The position numbers were made by a program, and so were the translations under genes. From Palleronia aestuarii (lineage in GTDB: Bacteria > Pseudomonadota > Alphaproteobacteria > Rhodobacterales > Rhodobacteraceae), in contig NZ_QKZL01000002.1 of assembly GCF_003253995.1 (NCBI RefSeq), forward strand, positions 248,001-312,000: a stretch of DNA of 64,000 nucleotides. Reading direction: 5' to 3'. Shown here one piece after another: positions 46,298 to 55,667 of the stretch. How positions within the stretch are numbered: the stretch's first letter is position 1; the number at the start of each line of letters is the position of its first letter. The notes under the pieces were generated by a model that was given only the letters and a program-made list of their open reading frames with translations, was not told where the DNA came from and searched no databases.

Positions 46298-47488
46298 ATG
46301 TCGGACGCCTTTCTCGCCCATCTGACCGCGACGCTCGAGGAGATCGAGGCCGATGGCCTCCTCAAACACGAACGCGAGATCGAGGGTGCGCAAGGCGGGC
46401 ATATCGACGTCGGCGGGCGTGACATGCTCAACCTCTGCGCCAACAACTACCTCGGTCTCGCCGACGATCCCCGCCTCGTGGACGCGGCCACGCGGGCGAT
46501 GCAGGAAAACGGGTTCGGCATGGCAAGTGTGCGCTTCATATGCGGCACGCAGGATTTGCACCGCCAGCTCGAGCGGCGTCTGGCCGGGTGGTTCGGCCAC
46601 GACGATGCGATCCTCTTCGCCGCCTGCTTCGACGCGAATGGCGGGCTCTTCGAGCCGCTTCTGGGTCCCGACGACGCGATCGTGTCCGACGCGCTCAACC
46701 ACGCCTCCATCATCGACGGGATCAGGCTCTGCAAGGCACGCCGGTTCCGCTACGCCAATTCCGACATGGAGGATCTGGAGGCCAAGCTCGTCGAGGCGCG
46801 CGAGGGCGGGGCGCGGCACGTGATGATCGCGACGGACGGCGTGTTCTCCATGGACGGTTATCTGGCGAAACTCGGGGAGATCCGGGCGCTCGCGGATCGC
46901 TACGACGCGATGCTGATGGTCGACGATTGCCACGCGACGGGCTTCATGGGGCCCTCGGGTCGCGGCACGCCCGCGCATTGCGGGGTGTCAGCCGACATCC
47001 TGACGGGCACGCTCGGCAAGGCGCTCGGGGGGGCCGTCGGCGGATATGTCTCCGGACCGCAGCCGGTGATCGACGTGCTCAGGCAACGCGCACGTCCCTA
47101 TCTCTTTTCGAACGCCCTTCCGCCCGCGATCACGGCGGCGGGCCTCGCGGCGATCGACATCGTGGAGGCGGGCGATGACCTGCGCGAACGGCTGTTCGAG
47201 AATACACGGCACTGGCGCGAGGGGCTCACGGGGCACGGTTTCGACCTCCTGCCGGGGGAGCATCCGATCGTGCCGGTAATGACAGGCGACGCGAAACTCG
47301 CGCAGAAGATGGCCGAAGGGCTCGACGCGGCGGGCGTCTATGTCTCGGCTTTCTTCTATCCGGTCGTCCCGAAGGGAAAGGCGCGGATCCGCACGCAGAT
47401 GAACGCGGCCCTTACCCGAGACGACCTCGATGCGGGCCTCGATGCGTTCGCGCGGGTCGGGCACGATGTCGGGCTCATCGGAGGCTGA
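46298..47488 (+). CDS. kbl: Glycine C-acetyltransferase (2-amino-3-ketobutyrate CoA ligase)
   Basis: PLP enzyme (396 aa) that splits 2-amino-3-ketobutyrate with CoA into glycine and acetyl-CoA, the second step of threonine degradation. PLP lysine is K241 in [15 protein letters not shown]; the pyridine-N aspartate and following His lie in [12 protein letters not shown] (D209/D210, H212). Segment [12 protein letters not shown] is typical of the alpha-oxoamine synthase family. GGAG lies six bases before the ATG. tdh follows after 2 bp. Confidence 0.97.
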   Translation: MSDAFLAHLTATLEEIEADGLLKHEREIEGAQGGHIDVGGRDMLNLCANNYLGLADDPRLVDAATRAMQENGFGMASVRFICGTQDLHRQLERRLAGWFGHDDAILFAACFDANGGLFEPLLGPDDAIVSDALNHASIIDGIRLCKARRFRYANSDMEDLEAKLVEAREGGARHVMIATDGVFSMDGYLAKLGEIRALADRYDAMLMVDDCHATGFMGPSGRGTPAHCGVSADILTGTLGKALGGAVGGYVSGPQPVIDVLRQRARPYLFSNALPPAITAAGLAAIDIVEAGDDLRERLFENTRHWREGLTGHGFDLLPGEHPIVPVMTGDAKLAQKMAEGLDAAGVYVSAFFYPVVPKGKARIRTQMNAALTRDDLDAGLDAFARVGHDVGLIGG

Positions 47489-47490
47489 TC

Positions 47491-48531
47491 ATGGGCGAGA
47501 ACGAGATGATGGTGCTCGCGAAGTCACGGCCCGAGGAGGGGCTCTGGCGCGAGACGCGGCCGGTGCCGGAGATTGGCCCCGACGACGTGCTTATCCGCGT
47601 CAACAAGACCGGCATCTGCGGCACCGACATCCACATCTGGAACTGGGACGAATGGGCGCGGCGGACGGTCCCGGTGCCGCTCGTCACCGGGCATGAATTC
47701 GCAGGCGAGATCGTCGAGTTGGGGCGCGACGTCGAGGGCCTGTCGCTCGGCCAGCGCGTCTCCGGCGAGGGGCACCTGATCGGCCGCACCTCGCGGCAGA
47801 GCCGGGCGGGAAAATTCCACCTCGATCCGGAGACCCGCGGGATCGGCGTGAACGAACCCGGCGCGTTCGCGGAGTACCTGCGCCTGCCCGCCTTCAACGC
47901 GGTGCCGCTGCCCGACGGCATCGACGACGAAATCGGCGCGATCCTCGACCCACTCGGCAACGCGGTCCATACCGCCCTCTCCTTCGACCTGATCGGCGAG
48001 GACGTGCTCGTCACCGGAGCGGGGCCGATCGGGATCATGGCGGCCGCCGTCGCGCGCCATGTGGGCGCTCGCCATGTCGTCGTCACCGACATCAACCCCG
48101 ACCGTCTGGCGCTTGCCGAGAGCGTCGCGGACGTGGTCGCGGTGAATGTCGCGGAGACCGACCTGCGCGGCGTCACGGAACGGCTCGGCATGAAGCAGGG
48201 CTTCGACGTGGGCCTCGAGATGTCGGGAAGCCAGGCCGCGCTCGATCAGATGGTCGAGGCGATGACGATGGGCGGGCGCATCGCGCTTCTCGGAATTCCG
48301 CCGGGCAAGTCGCCCGTCGACTGGAGCCGGATCGTCTTCAAGGCCATCACGCTCAAGGGTGTCTATGGTCGCGAGATCTTCGAGACGTGGTACAAGATGA
48401 TCGCCATGCTCGAGAACGGGCTCGATGTGCGCCGGGTCATCACCCACCGTTTTTCCGCCCGAGATTTCGAGCAAGGATTCGCGGCGATGCGATCGGGGCG
48501 GACTGGCAAGGTGGTGCTCGACTGGCGCTGA
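47491..48531 (+). CDS. tdh: L-threonine 3-dehydrogenase lacking the structural zinc site
   Basis: Zinc alcohol-dehydrogenase-family Tdh (346 aa) oxidising L-threonine to 2-amino-3-ketobutyrate for Kbl. Catalytic zinc ligands C43 (TGICGTD), H68 and E69 (VTGHEF) and the NAD loop VTGAGPIGIMAAAVARH are kept. The structural zinc lobe is not: compared with E. coli Tdh, the four lobe cysteines are G98, S101, S104 and D112 (GHLIGRTSRQSRAGKFHLD). The rest is clearly Tdh (GREIFETWYKM). ATG 47491 with GGAGG six bases upstream is preferred to M6/M7. Operon with kbl. Confidence 0.95.
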   Translation: MGENEMMVLAKSRPEEGLWRETRPVPEIGPDDVLIRVNKTGICGTDIHIWNWDEWARRTVPVPLVTGHEFAGEIVELGRDVEGLSLGQRVSGEGHLIGRTSRQSRAGKFHLDPETRGIGVNEPGAFAEYLRLPAFNAVPLPDGIDDEIGAILDPLGNAVHTALSFDLIGEDVLVTGAGPIGIMAAAVARHVGARHVVVTDINPDRLALAESVADVVAVNVAETDLRGVTERLGMKQGFDVGLEMSGSQAALDQMVEAMTMGGRIALLGIPPGKSPVDWSRIVFKAITLKGVYGREIFETWYKMIAMLENGLDVRRVITHRFSARDFEQGFAAMRSGRTGKVVLDWR

Positions 48532-48634
48532 GCCAAAGCGGTCCCGACCCAACGGCCATTTTACTTCAAACGCGGCATTCGCTCTTCTAGGTTGCACATG
48601 ACACGGGTGCTGCCATCGAAGAGACGGGACACGC

Positions 48635-49960
48635 ATGAGAAGGTTCGCAGCGATCGGAGTGGCCGTCTGGGCCACGGTTCAGGCCACTACGAGCCCCGCG
48701 CAGGAGGGCATTCGACCGGTCGCGCGGGCCTCCGTCGGTGCGACGATCGCCCCGCTCCGGGAGCCGATCGACAACATTCGGCCCCGGCCCCGCCCCGCGG
48801 CCCAAGAGGCGCCCCGCGCCGCTCAGCCCGGTCATCCCCGTGCTTCCGCCTTTCAGGACTGGATCAACCGGTTCCGCGGTCGCGCCCTGACGCAGGGCGT
48901 CGCGCCCGAGGTATTCGATCGGGCCTTTTCCGGGGTGAGCTACGATCCCGCGGTGATCGAGCGGGATCGCAACCAGTCGGAATTCACCAAGACGCTTTGG
49001 GAGTATCTCGACAGCGCCGCGTCGGATAGCCGGGTCGCGAACGGCCGGGCGGCGCTGGAGGAGAACCGGGCGATCCTCGAGGCCGTCGAGGCGCGCTACG
49101 GCGTCGAGAAAGAGGTCGTCGCGGCGATCTGGGGGCTCGAATCAGCCTATGGCGCGCATCGCGGCTCGACCCGCATCGTCGAGGCGCTGGCGACGCTCGC
49201 TTTCGACGGGCGGCGTGGGCGGTTCTTCGAGGCACAGCTCGTCGCGGCCCTCATGATCCTGCAAAGCGGCGATGTGACGGCCGAGGACATGACCGGGAGT
49301 TGGGCCGGCGCGATGGGCCATACCCAGTTCATCCCGACATCTTATCTCACCTATGCGGTCGATTTCGACGGGGACGGGCATCGCAACATCTGGTCGGAGG
49401 ATCCAACCGACGCCCTCGCCTCCACCGCGGCCTATCTGAACCGGTTCGGTTGGAAGACGGGGGTCCCTTGGGGGGTGGAGATCACCCTTCCCGACACGTT
49501 CGACTTCTCCCTCGCCCGACGCAACGACCGGCGGATGCCGTCCGAATGGGTGGCCCTTGGCGTTCGCGGAACCGATGGGGCGGCGGTGCCGGATTACGGC
49601 GAAGCCTCGATCTTGCTACCGGCGGGCGCGGATGGGGCGGCCTTCATGATCTTTTCGAATTTCGAGGTTCTCGAGCGGTACAACACCGCCGATGCCTACG
49701 TGATCGGCGTGGGGCACCTGAGCGATCGGATCGCCGGTGGTCCGCCGATCCGGGCCGATTGGCCCCGCGGCGACCGTGCGCTCACCTTCGACGAGCGGCT
49801 CGAAATGCAACGCAGGCTGACAAGCCAGGGCTTCGACACCAAGGGGGTCGATGGACGGATCGGGCCTCTCACAATATCGGCCGTCCGCTCCTTCCAGCGC
49901 GCGCAGGGTCTGATCCCCGATGGCTACCCGTCCCTCCGGCTGCTCCAGACATTGCGCTGA
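48635..49960 (+). CDS. Lytic murein transglycosylase (MltB family) with peptidoglycan-binding domain
   Basis: Exported transglycosylase (441 aa). A signal peptide (MRRFAAIGVAVWATVQATTS then PAQ) and a proline-rich linker precede the catalytic domain (about 70-360), whose catalytic Glu is in IWGLESAYG, with GSWAGAMGHTQFIPTSYL and DPTDALASTAAYLNRFGW also conserved. A PG_binding_1 domain follows (about 385-441; LTSQGFDTKGVDGRIGPLTI). It cleaves MurNAc-GlcNAc to 1,6-anhydro products that AmgK/MurU-type recycling handles. Its 3' end overlaps the convergent LOV kinase by 37 bp. Confidence 0.93.
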   Translation: MRRFAAIGVAVWATVQATTSPAQEGIRPVARASVGATIAPLREPIDNIRPRPRPAAQEAPRAAQPGHPRASAFQDWINRFRGRALTQGVAPEVFDRAFSGVSYDPAVIERDRNQSEFTKTLWEYLDSAASDSRVANGRAALEENRAILEAVEARYGVEKEVVAAIWGLESAYGAHRGSTRIVEALATLAFDGRRGRFFEAQLVAALMILQSGDVTAEDMTGSWAGAMGHTQFIPTSYLTYAVDFDGDGHRNIWSEDPTDALASTAAYLNRFGWKTGVPWGVEITLPDTFDFSLARRNDRRMPSEWVALGVRGTDGAAVPDYGEASILLPAGADGAAFMIFSNFEVLERYNTADAYVIGVGHLSDRIAGGPPIRADWPRGDRALTFDERLEMQRRLTSQGFDTKGVDGRIGPLTISAVRSFQRAQGLIPDGYPSLRLLQTLR

Positions 49961-51057
49961 CCGTCTGGCCAAGCGACCGGCAGGTGAATCGTGGCGACGA
50001 GCCCCTCATGTCTCCAGTCGAGCGCGATGCGTCCACCCGCCCCCGCGATGACGGAATTGATGATCCGTGCCCCGATCCCGGTGCCGCGCACCGCAGGTTT
50101 TCCGGAAAGTGTCGGGCCGCCTGACTCCGTCCAGGTAACGATTATTTCATGGCCGGACCGCTGCCATGTCAGGTGCACTTGTCCCTGATCCCGCGACAGC
50201 GCCCCATATTTGAGTGCGTTCGTTGCAAGTTCGTGGATCGCCATGCCGAGCGGCGTGATGATTCGAGGGGGCAGAACCATCGGCGCCGCCTCGATGACGA
50301 TGGCGTCGTAGTCGCCGCGGACGTAGGGCGCGAGCGTGATCTGTGCGAGGCGCAGGAGATTGTCGCTACCGTCGGTTTGCCCCCCCGTCATCGTCGTGGA
50401 ATGCGCGTTGCGAAGGGCTTCGATACGGTCGAGGATTTTCCCGATCGAGGATTGCTCGATGTTCTCGTCGCGGGCGGTGAGACGAATGATGGCGTTGATC
50501 ACCGAGAAGAGATTGGCGGTGCGGTGCTGCAGTTCTTCAGCGACGGAGGCCTGCACCGCGATCCGCTCGCGCTCTTCCACGATGTCGGTCACGTCCCATT
50601 GCGAACCGTAGAAATGGGACAGCCGGCCCTCGTCGTCGTAGATTGGTCCGATATGGAGCGAGTTCCAGAAGGGCGTGCCGTCCTTCTTGTAGTTCAGCAG
50701 CTCGAAGACCCGGACCTCCTCCTTGCGGATCGCCTCACGGATCCGGTCGATCTGGGCGGGGTCGGTTCCGTCGCCTTGCAGGAACCGGCAATTGCGACCG
50801 ATGATCTCCTCGCGTGAGTAGCCGGTCAGATCCGCGAAAGCTTGGTTGATCGAGATGATGGGGCAATCCTCCTGAGAGGGATCGCTGATACAGATCGCCA
50901 TCCGCGCCTGTTCCATCGCATGGATCATGAGATGTTCGGTATCGACTGCCGAATCCTGTGATCGATCCATGTGCGGGCCGCGTTCGGTATGCGGATGGTC
51001 CGCTGCCCCGGCCTCGGCGGTCCGCGAAGCCCGGGACGTCTCAGAAAATTCCTTCAT
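49924..51057 (-). CDS. Blue-light LOV-domain histidine kinase (HWE family)
   Basis: Soluble photoreceptor kinase (377 aa). The LOV/PAS domain (about 45-165) has the flavin-adduct cysteine C90 in GRNCRFLQG and the conserved Gln Q153 in YGSQWDV, so it should bind FMN and respond to blue light. The kinase is HWE type: H178 in ELQHRTANLF, H275-E276 in MAIHELATNALKYGALS and the W309-x-E311 signature (WTESGGP). Start M1 at 51055-51057 has only AAGG close by; M30 is an alternative. No partner regulator is adjacent. Overlaps the transglycosylase 3' end. Confidence 0.93.
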   Translation of the reverse strand: MKEFSETSRASRTAEAGAADHPHTERGPHMDRSQDSAVDTEHLMIHAMEQARMAICISDPSQEDCPIISINQAFADLTGYSREEIIGRNCRFLQGDGTDPAQIDRIREAIRKEEVRVFELLNYKKDGTPFWNSLHIGPIYDDEGRLSHFYGSQWDVTDIVEERERIAVQASVAEELQHRTANLFSVINAIIRLTARDENIEQSSIGKILDRIEALRNAHSTTMTGGQTDGSDNLLRLAQITLAPYVRGDYDAIVIEAAPMVLPPRIITPLGMAIHELATNALKYGALSRDQGQVHLTWQRSGHEIIVTWTESGGPTLSGKPAVRGTGIGARIINSVIAGAGGRIALDWRHEGLVATIHLPVAWPDGQRNVWSSRRDG

Positions 51058-51103
51058 GGCCTTGGAAATACTTCACTCTTTCCAACTAGGGAAGTTTGAA
51101 CTT

Positions 51104-52207
51104 TCACCCGATCCGACCGCGCGGTCCTTCCCCGACCTGCGCACGGTGGAGAAGCAGATGGTCGAGCATCACGGCAGCGGCCATGGCCTCCGCGACCGGG
51201 ACGGCACGGATGCCGACGCACGGGTCGTGCCGGCCCTTGGTCACGACTTCCGTCGGCTCGCCGGATCGGGTGATCGACCGCCGCGGGGTTAGGATGGAGG
51301 AGGTCGGCTTCACGGCGAAGCGGACCACGATATCCTGGCCGGTGGAGATGCCGCCAAGGATGCCGCCGGCATGGTTCGATGCATAGACGGGTCCGTCAGG
51401 CCCCATGTCGATTTCGTCCGCGTTTTCCGTGCCCGTGAGACCGGCGGCCGACATCCCCTCGCCGATCTCCACGCCCTTGACGGCGTTGATGCTCATCATC
51501 GCGGCGGCGAGTTCGGTGTCGAGTTTGGCGTAGACCGGCGCGCCGAGGCCCGGCGGGGCGCCCGCGATCCGCACCTCGATCATCGCGCCCACGGACTGGC
51601 CGTCCTTGCGCAGCGAATCGAGATACGTGCCCCATTCCTCCGCGGCCGCGGCATCCGGGACCCAGAACGGGTTGCGTTCGATCTCGGCCATGTCGATCCG
51701 CGCCGGATCGATCCGCCGCGAGCCCATCTGCACCATGTAACCCGTGACCGAAAGCTCCGGGGCTAGGGCCGCGAGGGCGGCCCGCGCCACACCGCCGGCC
51801 GCCACGCGCGCCGCCGTCTCACGCGCCGAGGACCGCCCGCCGCCACGAGGATCGCGGATGCCGTATTTCTGCCAGTAGGTGATGTCGGCATGGCCGGGGC
51901 GGAACGTCTCCGCGATCTCCGAGTAATCCTTGGAGCGTTGATCGGTATTGCGGATCATGAGCTGGATCGGCGTACCCGTCGTCTTTCCCTCGTAGGTACC
52001 CGACAGGATCTCCACTGCGTCCGGTTCGCGTCGTTGGGTGGTATAGCGGCTTTGCCCCGGCCTGCGGCGATCGAGCCAGACCTGGATATCGGCCTCCGAA
52101 AGCGCGATCCCCGGCGGGCAGCCATCGACGGTCGCCCCGAGCGCTGGGCCGTGGCTCTCGCCCCAGGTCGTGACCCGGAAAATGTGGCCGTAGGTATTGA
52201 AGCTCAT
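51104..52207 (-). CDS. aroC: Chorismate synthase
   Basis: AroC (367 aa) makes chorismate from EPSP with reduced FMN, the last shared step of aromatic synthesis. Signatures are [19 protein letters not shown] (residues 7-25), [16 protein letters not shown], the [18 protein letters not shown] stretch and [13 protein letters not shown]. The start ATG 52205-52207 is seven bases past AGGGAG; an ATG two codons earlier touches the ribosome site and is less likely. Its 5' end faces the TPP riboswitch on the other strand, about 95 bp away. Confidence 0.97.
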   Translation of the reverse strand: MSFNTYGHIFRVTTWGESHGPALGATVDGCPPGIALSEADIQVWLDRRRPGQSRYTTQRREPDAVEILSGTYEGKTTGTPIQLMIRNTDQRSKDYSEIAETFRPGHADITYWQKYGIRDPRGGGRSSARETAARVAAGGVARAALAALAPELSVTGYMVQMGSRRIDPARIDMAEIERNPFWVPDAAAAEEWGTYLDSLRKDGQSVGAMIEVRIAGAPPGLGAPVYAKLDTELAAAMMSINAVKGVEIGEGMSAAGLTGTENADEIDMGPDGPVYASNHAGGILGGISTGQDIVVRFAVKPTSSILTPRRSITRSGEPTEVVTKGRHDPCVGIRAVPVAEAMAAAVMLDHLLLHRAQVGEGPRGRIG

Positions 52208-52302
52208 CGACATTCTCCCTGACCCGGGGGTGTTAGTGCGCGGTCGCGAACGTCTCAAGAGGTTTCGCCTTGCCGCGCCTTGCGCCGCAAACTAGGCTTC
52301 TC

Positions 52303-52385
52303 GCACCTCGGGGCGCCCAAGGGCTGAGACGCGGATCGCGGACCCGTAGAACCTGAACCGGTTAGCACCGGCGGAGGGAAGGTCG
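52303..52385 (+). ncRNA. TPP riboswitch (THI element)
   Basis: Conserved blocks are CGGGGCGCCC, CTGAGA (52324-52329), then ACCCGTAGAACCTGA, CCGGTTAGCACCGGC and GGAGGGAA, in the exact THI-box order. P1 is formed by ACCT (52305-52308) and AGGT (52380-52383). It lies 35 bp before the thiB ATG and should shut down thiBPQ, probably by hiding the ribosome site, when thiamine pyrophosphate is plentiful. Confidence 0.96.
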
Positions 52386-52420
52386 ATCATCCGAGGCCGC
52401 CCGTCCGTCATGGAGATGTG

Positions 52421-53407
52421 ATGCTGCACTCGATCCTCCCCCTTCTCGGTCTTCTTGCGGTCCCGGCGGCCGCACAGGACGCTCCGGTTCTCGAGGTCTA
52501 CACGTACGACAGTTTCGTCAGCGACTGGGGGCCCGGCCCGGCCCTCGAAACGGCATTCGAGGAAAGCTGCGCCTGCGATCTGCGCTTCACCGCCGCGGGC
52601 GACGGCGCTGAACTCCTGGCGCGGCTTAGGCTTGAAGGGGCCCGGACGGAGGCGGATGTGGTCGTCGGCCTCGATACCAGCCTTATCGCGATGGCGGCCG
52701 AGACCGGTCTTTTCGCGCAGCACGGGTTCGAAGGCAGGGCCTGGGACTTGCCGATCGCCTGGCAGGACGACCTCTTCGTTCCGTTCGACTGGGGGTACTT
52801 CGCTTTCATCCATGACCGTTCGCTCGAAACGCCCCCTGCGAGCTTCGAGGAGCTCGCGGAGAGCGACGTCTCGATCCTCATTCAGGATCCGCGCTCTTCG
52901 ACGCCGGGGCTTGGGCTCCTCCTGTGGGTTAAGGCGGCCTATGGCGACGGGGCCGAGGCGATCTGGGAAGGGTTGTCGGACAATATCGTCACGATCACCA
53001 AGGGTTGGTCGGAAGCCTACGGCCTCTTTCTGGACGGCGAGGCGGACATGGTTCTGAGCTATACCACGTCGCCCGCTTATCACATCATCGCGGAGAACGA
53101 CGACAGCAAGATGGCCGCGCCTTTCGAGGAGGGGCATTATCTCCAGATCGAGGTAGCCGGGGCGATCGCGTCGTCGGATGAACTCGACCTCGCGATGGAG
53201 TTTCTCGACTTCCTGACGAGCGACCGGGCGCAATCGGTCCTTCCCACGACGAACTGGATGTATCCCGCCAGGCTGCCGGAAGCCGGTCTTCCCGAAGGGT
53301 TCGAGACGCTGATCGCGCCCGAAACGGCGCTCATCTTTCCCGCGGGCGAGCTGCCGGAGATCCGGTCCATGGCGCTCGACGAATGGCTTACGGCGCTCAG
53401 CCGCTGA
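52421..53407 (+). CDS. thiB: Thiamine ABC transporter substrate-binding protein ThiB
   Basis: Periplasmic binding protein (328 aa) for thiamine and its phosphates. A signal peptide (MLHSILPLLGLLAVPAAAQ) is followed by the ThiB pattern LEVYTYDSFVSDWGPGPAL, ADVVVGLDTSLI, PFDWGYFAFIHD, LIQDPRSSTPGLGLLLW and TNWMYPAR. ATG 52421 has GGAG five bases upstream; the GTG just before it is ignored. First gene after the TPP riboswitch and overlaps thiP by 25 bp. Confidence 0.96.
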   Translation: MLHSILPLLGLLAVPAAAQDAPVLEVYTYDSFVSDWGPGPALETAFEESCACDLRFTAAGDGAELLARLRLEGARTEADVVVGLDTSLIAMAAETGLFAQHGFEGRAWDLPIAWQDDLFVPFDWGYFAFIHDRSLETPPASFEELAESDVSILIQDPRSSTPGLGLLLWVKAAYGDGAEAIWEGLSDNIVTITKGWSEAYGLFLDGEADMVLSYTTSPAYHIIAENDDSKMAAPFEEGHYLQIEVAGAIASSDELDLAMEFLDFLTSDRAQSVLPTTNWMYPARLPEAGLPEGFETLIAPETALIFPAGELPEIRSMALDEWLTALSR

Positions 53408-54936
53408 TCCGGCTTGGACAGATAGCGGCGGGTCTCGTTGTCCTGCTCATCGCGGGCACGATCCTCGCGGTAGCCTGGAGGGCGGAGGCAAGTGCGCGTC
53501 TCGGGGCCGCCGACTGGGCGGCGATCCGCTTCACTCTCTGGCAGGCCGCGTGGTCGGCGATCCTGAGCGTCGCGCTGGCCATCCCGCTCGCCCGTGCATT
53601 GGCGAGGCGCCGCTTTCCAGGGCGCAGCGCGGTCGTGACCATCCTGGGAGCGCCTTTCATCCTGCCGGTGATCGTTGCGGTGCTGGGTCTTCTCGCGATC
53701 TTCGGACGGAACGGATTGCTGAACGCGGGCCTCGGTGCGCTCGGATTGCCGGAGGTGACGATCTACGGCGCCTGGGGCGTGGTTCTTGCGCATGTCTTCT
53801 TCAACCTGCCCCTTGCCACGCGATTTCTGCTGCAGGCTTGGCTCTCCGTTCCGTCGGAGCGGTTCCGTCTCGCGGCAAGCCTGGGTTTCGGGCCCGCCGC
53901 GACGTTCCGAATCATCGAATGGCCCCTCCTGCGGGCGACGGTGCCGGGGGCGGCGCTCGTCATCTTTCTCATCTGCACGACGAGCTTCGCGGTCGCGCTC
54001 ACCCTCGGGGGCGGACCGTCCGCCACGACGATCGAACTCGCGATCTATCAGGCATTCCGTTTCGACTTCGATCTCGGCCGGGCCGCGCTTCTGGCGCTCG
54101 TCCAGCTTGGCGTGACGACGGTGGCGGGTCTTCTCGTGCTTGGCGTGGCCGTGCCGGACGCGATGGGCGGCGGGCTCGACCGCGAGGTCGCGTACCGGCC
54201 GGCTCGGGGCCGTTTCCTAGATGGTCTGATGATCTTGCTCGCCACGGTTTTCCTCGTCACGCCGATCGGGGCGCTCGCCGTCTCGGGCGTCGCTGCCCTT
54301 CCCGGATTGCCGGCGGAGGTCTGGTGGGCCGCGATGCGATCGATCGCCACGGCGCTCGGATCCGCGCTGCTCTGTTTGGTCCTGTCGCTGTCGATCGCAC
54401 TTGCCGTCGTACGGGCGCGGCGCGGCGTAGCGCGTCTTCTCGATCTGGCCGGTCTTCTCGGGATCGCCGCCTCGCCACTCGTGATCGGGACGGGGCTATT
54501 CATCCTGACCTTTCCCTGGATCGCACCGTCGCGCCTCGCCCTGCCGCTCACGGGCCTCGTCAACGCGATCATGGCGATGCCTTTCGCACTGCGCGCGCTC
54601 ATCCCGGCCGTCGCGCGCGTCGAGGCCGATTACGGGAAACTCGCCGACAATCTGGGTCTCAGGGGCGGCGCACGGTTGCGGATCCTGATCCTGCCCCGGC
54701 TTCGGCGGCCGATCGGGTTCTCCGCGGGGCTCGCTGCCGCGCTCTCGATGGGCGATCTGGGCGTCGTGGCGCTCTTCGCCGATGCCGGTTCCGCGACGCT
54801 TCCGCTGCAACTCTACCGCCTCATGGGTGCCTACCGGATGGAGGCGGCATCGGGCGCGGCCCTTCTATTGCTCGGTTTGAGCCTGTGCATCTTCTGGGTC
54901 TTCGATCGCGGGGGGCGTGTCGATGCTGACGCTTGA
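53383..54936 (+). CDS. thiP: Thiamine ABC transporter permease ThiP
   Basis: Permease (517 aa) with about twelve membrane helices in two homologous halves. Each half has an EAA-type loop contacting ThiQ: QAWLSVPSERFRLAASLGFG in the first and VARVEADYGKLADNLGLRGG in the second. FFNLPLATRFLL and SMGDLGVVALFADAG are typical of ThiP. The start ATG is inside the thiB 3' end (25-bp overlap), so translation is coupled. Confidence 0.94.
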   Translation: MAYGAQPLIRLGQIAAGLVVLLIAGTILAVAWRAEASARLGAADWAAIRFTLWQAAWSAILSVALAIPLARALARRRFPGRSAVVTILGAPFILPVIVAVLGLLAIFGRNGLLNAGLGALGLPEVTIYGAWGVVLAHVFFNLPLATRFLLQAWLSVPSERFRLAASLGFGPAATFRIIEWPLLRATVPGAALVIFLICTTSFAVALTLGGGPSATTIELAIYQAFRFDFDLGRAALLALVQLGVTTVAGLLVLGVAVPDAMGGGLDREVAYRPARGRFLDGLMILLATVFLVTPIGALAVSGVAALPGLPAEVWWAAMRSIATALGSALLCLVLSLSIALAVVRARRGVARLLDLAGLLGIAASPLVIGTGLFILTFPWIAPSRLALPLTGLVNAIMAMPFALRALIPAVARVEADYGKLADNLGLRGGARLRILILPRLRRPIGFSAGLAAALSMGDLGVVALFADAGSATLPLQLYRLMGAYRMEAASGAALLLLGLSLCIFWVFDRGGRVDADA

Positions 54937-55618
54937 CGCGGTCGAGATTGCGCGGGGCGCGTTCTGCCTTCGGGCGGATTTCGTCATCCCCGGCGGAGCG
55001 CTCGTTGCCCTGATCGGTGCGTCCGGGGCGGGAAAATCGACCTTACTCGAGGCGATCGGAGGTTTCGTGCCGATATCCGGCGGATCGATCTACTGGTCCG
55101 GCGCCGACATCACCCGCGAACCACCCGATCGCAGGCCGGTGGCAACCCTCTTTCAGGACAACAACCTTTTCCCGCATCTGACGGTGTCGGCCAACATGGC
55201 GCTCGGCCTGACATTGCGACGCCGGCCATCGGCGGCCGATCGGAAGCAGGTTACCGAGATGCTGGAGCGGGTGGGTCTCGACGGGCTCGGTGATCGCAAG
55301 CCCGGGGCGCTATCGGGCGGACAGCGGAGCCGGGTGGCGCTCGCCCGCGCCGTGCTGCAGAATCGGCCGCTCCTCTTGCTCGACGAACCCTTCGCCGCCC
55401 TCGGTCCTGCGCTGAAGGCTGAAATGATCGGGCTCGTCGTTGGACTTGCACGCGAACGGGGCAAGACCCTTATGATGATCACCCATGATCCGCAGGATGC
55501 CCACCTGTTGGGTGACCAGACGATCTTGATCGCCGATGGTCGCGCCGAAGAGCCTGCGGACACGAAGCGGCTTTTTTCCGCCCCGCCGCCGTCCCTCGCA
55601 AGCTACCTCGGAACGTAA
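54923..55618 (+). CDS. thiQ: Thiamine ABC transporter ATP-binding protein ThiQ
   Basis: ATPase subunit (231 aa) of ThiBPQ. Walker A GASGAGKST near residue 32, Q-loop FQDNNLFPHLTV, signature LSGGQRSRVALARA, Walker B LLLLDEPFAALGP and the switch His in MITHDPQDA are all intact. ATG 54923 with a G-rich site seven bases upstream is preferred to a GTG at 54917. It overlaps the thiP 3' end by 14 bp and is followed directly by a bidirectional terminator. Confidence 0.95.
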   Translation: MLTLDAVEIARGAFCLRADFVIPGGALVALIGASGAGKSTLLEAIGGFVPISGGSIYWSGADITREPPDRRPVATLFQDNNLFPHLTVSANMALGLTLRRRPSAADRKQVTEMLERVGLDGLGDRKPGALSGGQRSRVALARAVLQNRPLLLLDEPFAALGPALKAEMIGLVVGLARERGKTLMMITHDPQDAHLLGDQTILIADGRAEEPADTKRLFSAPPPSLASYLGT

Positions 55619-55645
55619 AAGGCCCGGCCGATCGGGCCAGGCCTT
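55619..55645. terminator. Bidirectional terminator between thiQ and petC
   Basis: AAGGCC, one mismatch, GGCC pair with GGCC, GGCCTT around a GATCG loop. The stem is flanked by an A-run on the left (plus strand) and CGAT on the right. It starts at the last base after the thiQ stop and precedes the petC stop by 22 bp, so it serves both convergent operons. Confidence 0.7.
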
Positions 55646-55667
55646 CGATCACTCGGAGCGCCGCTCG

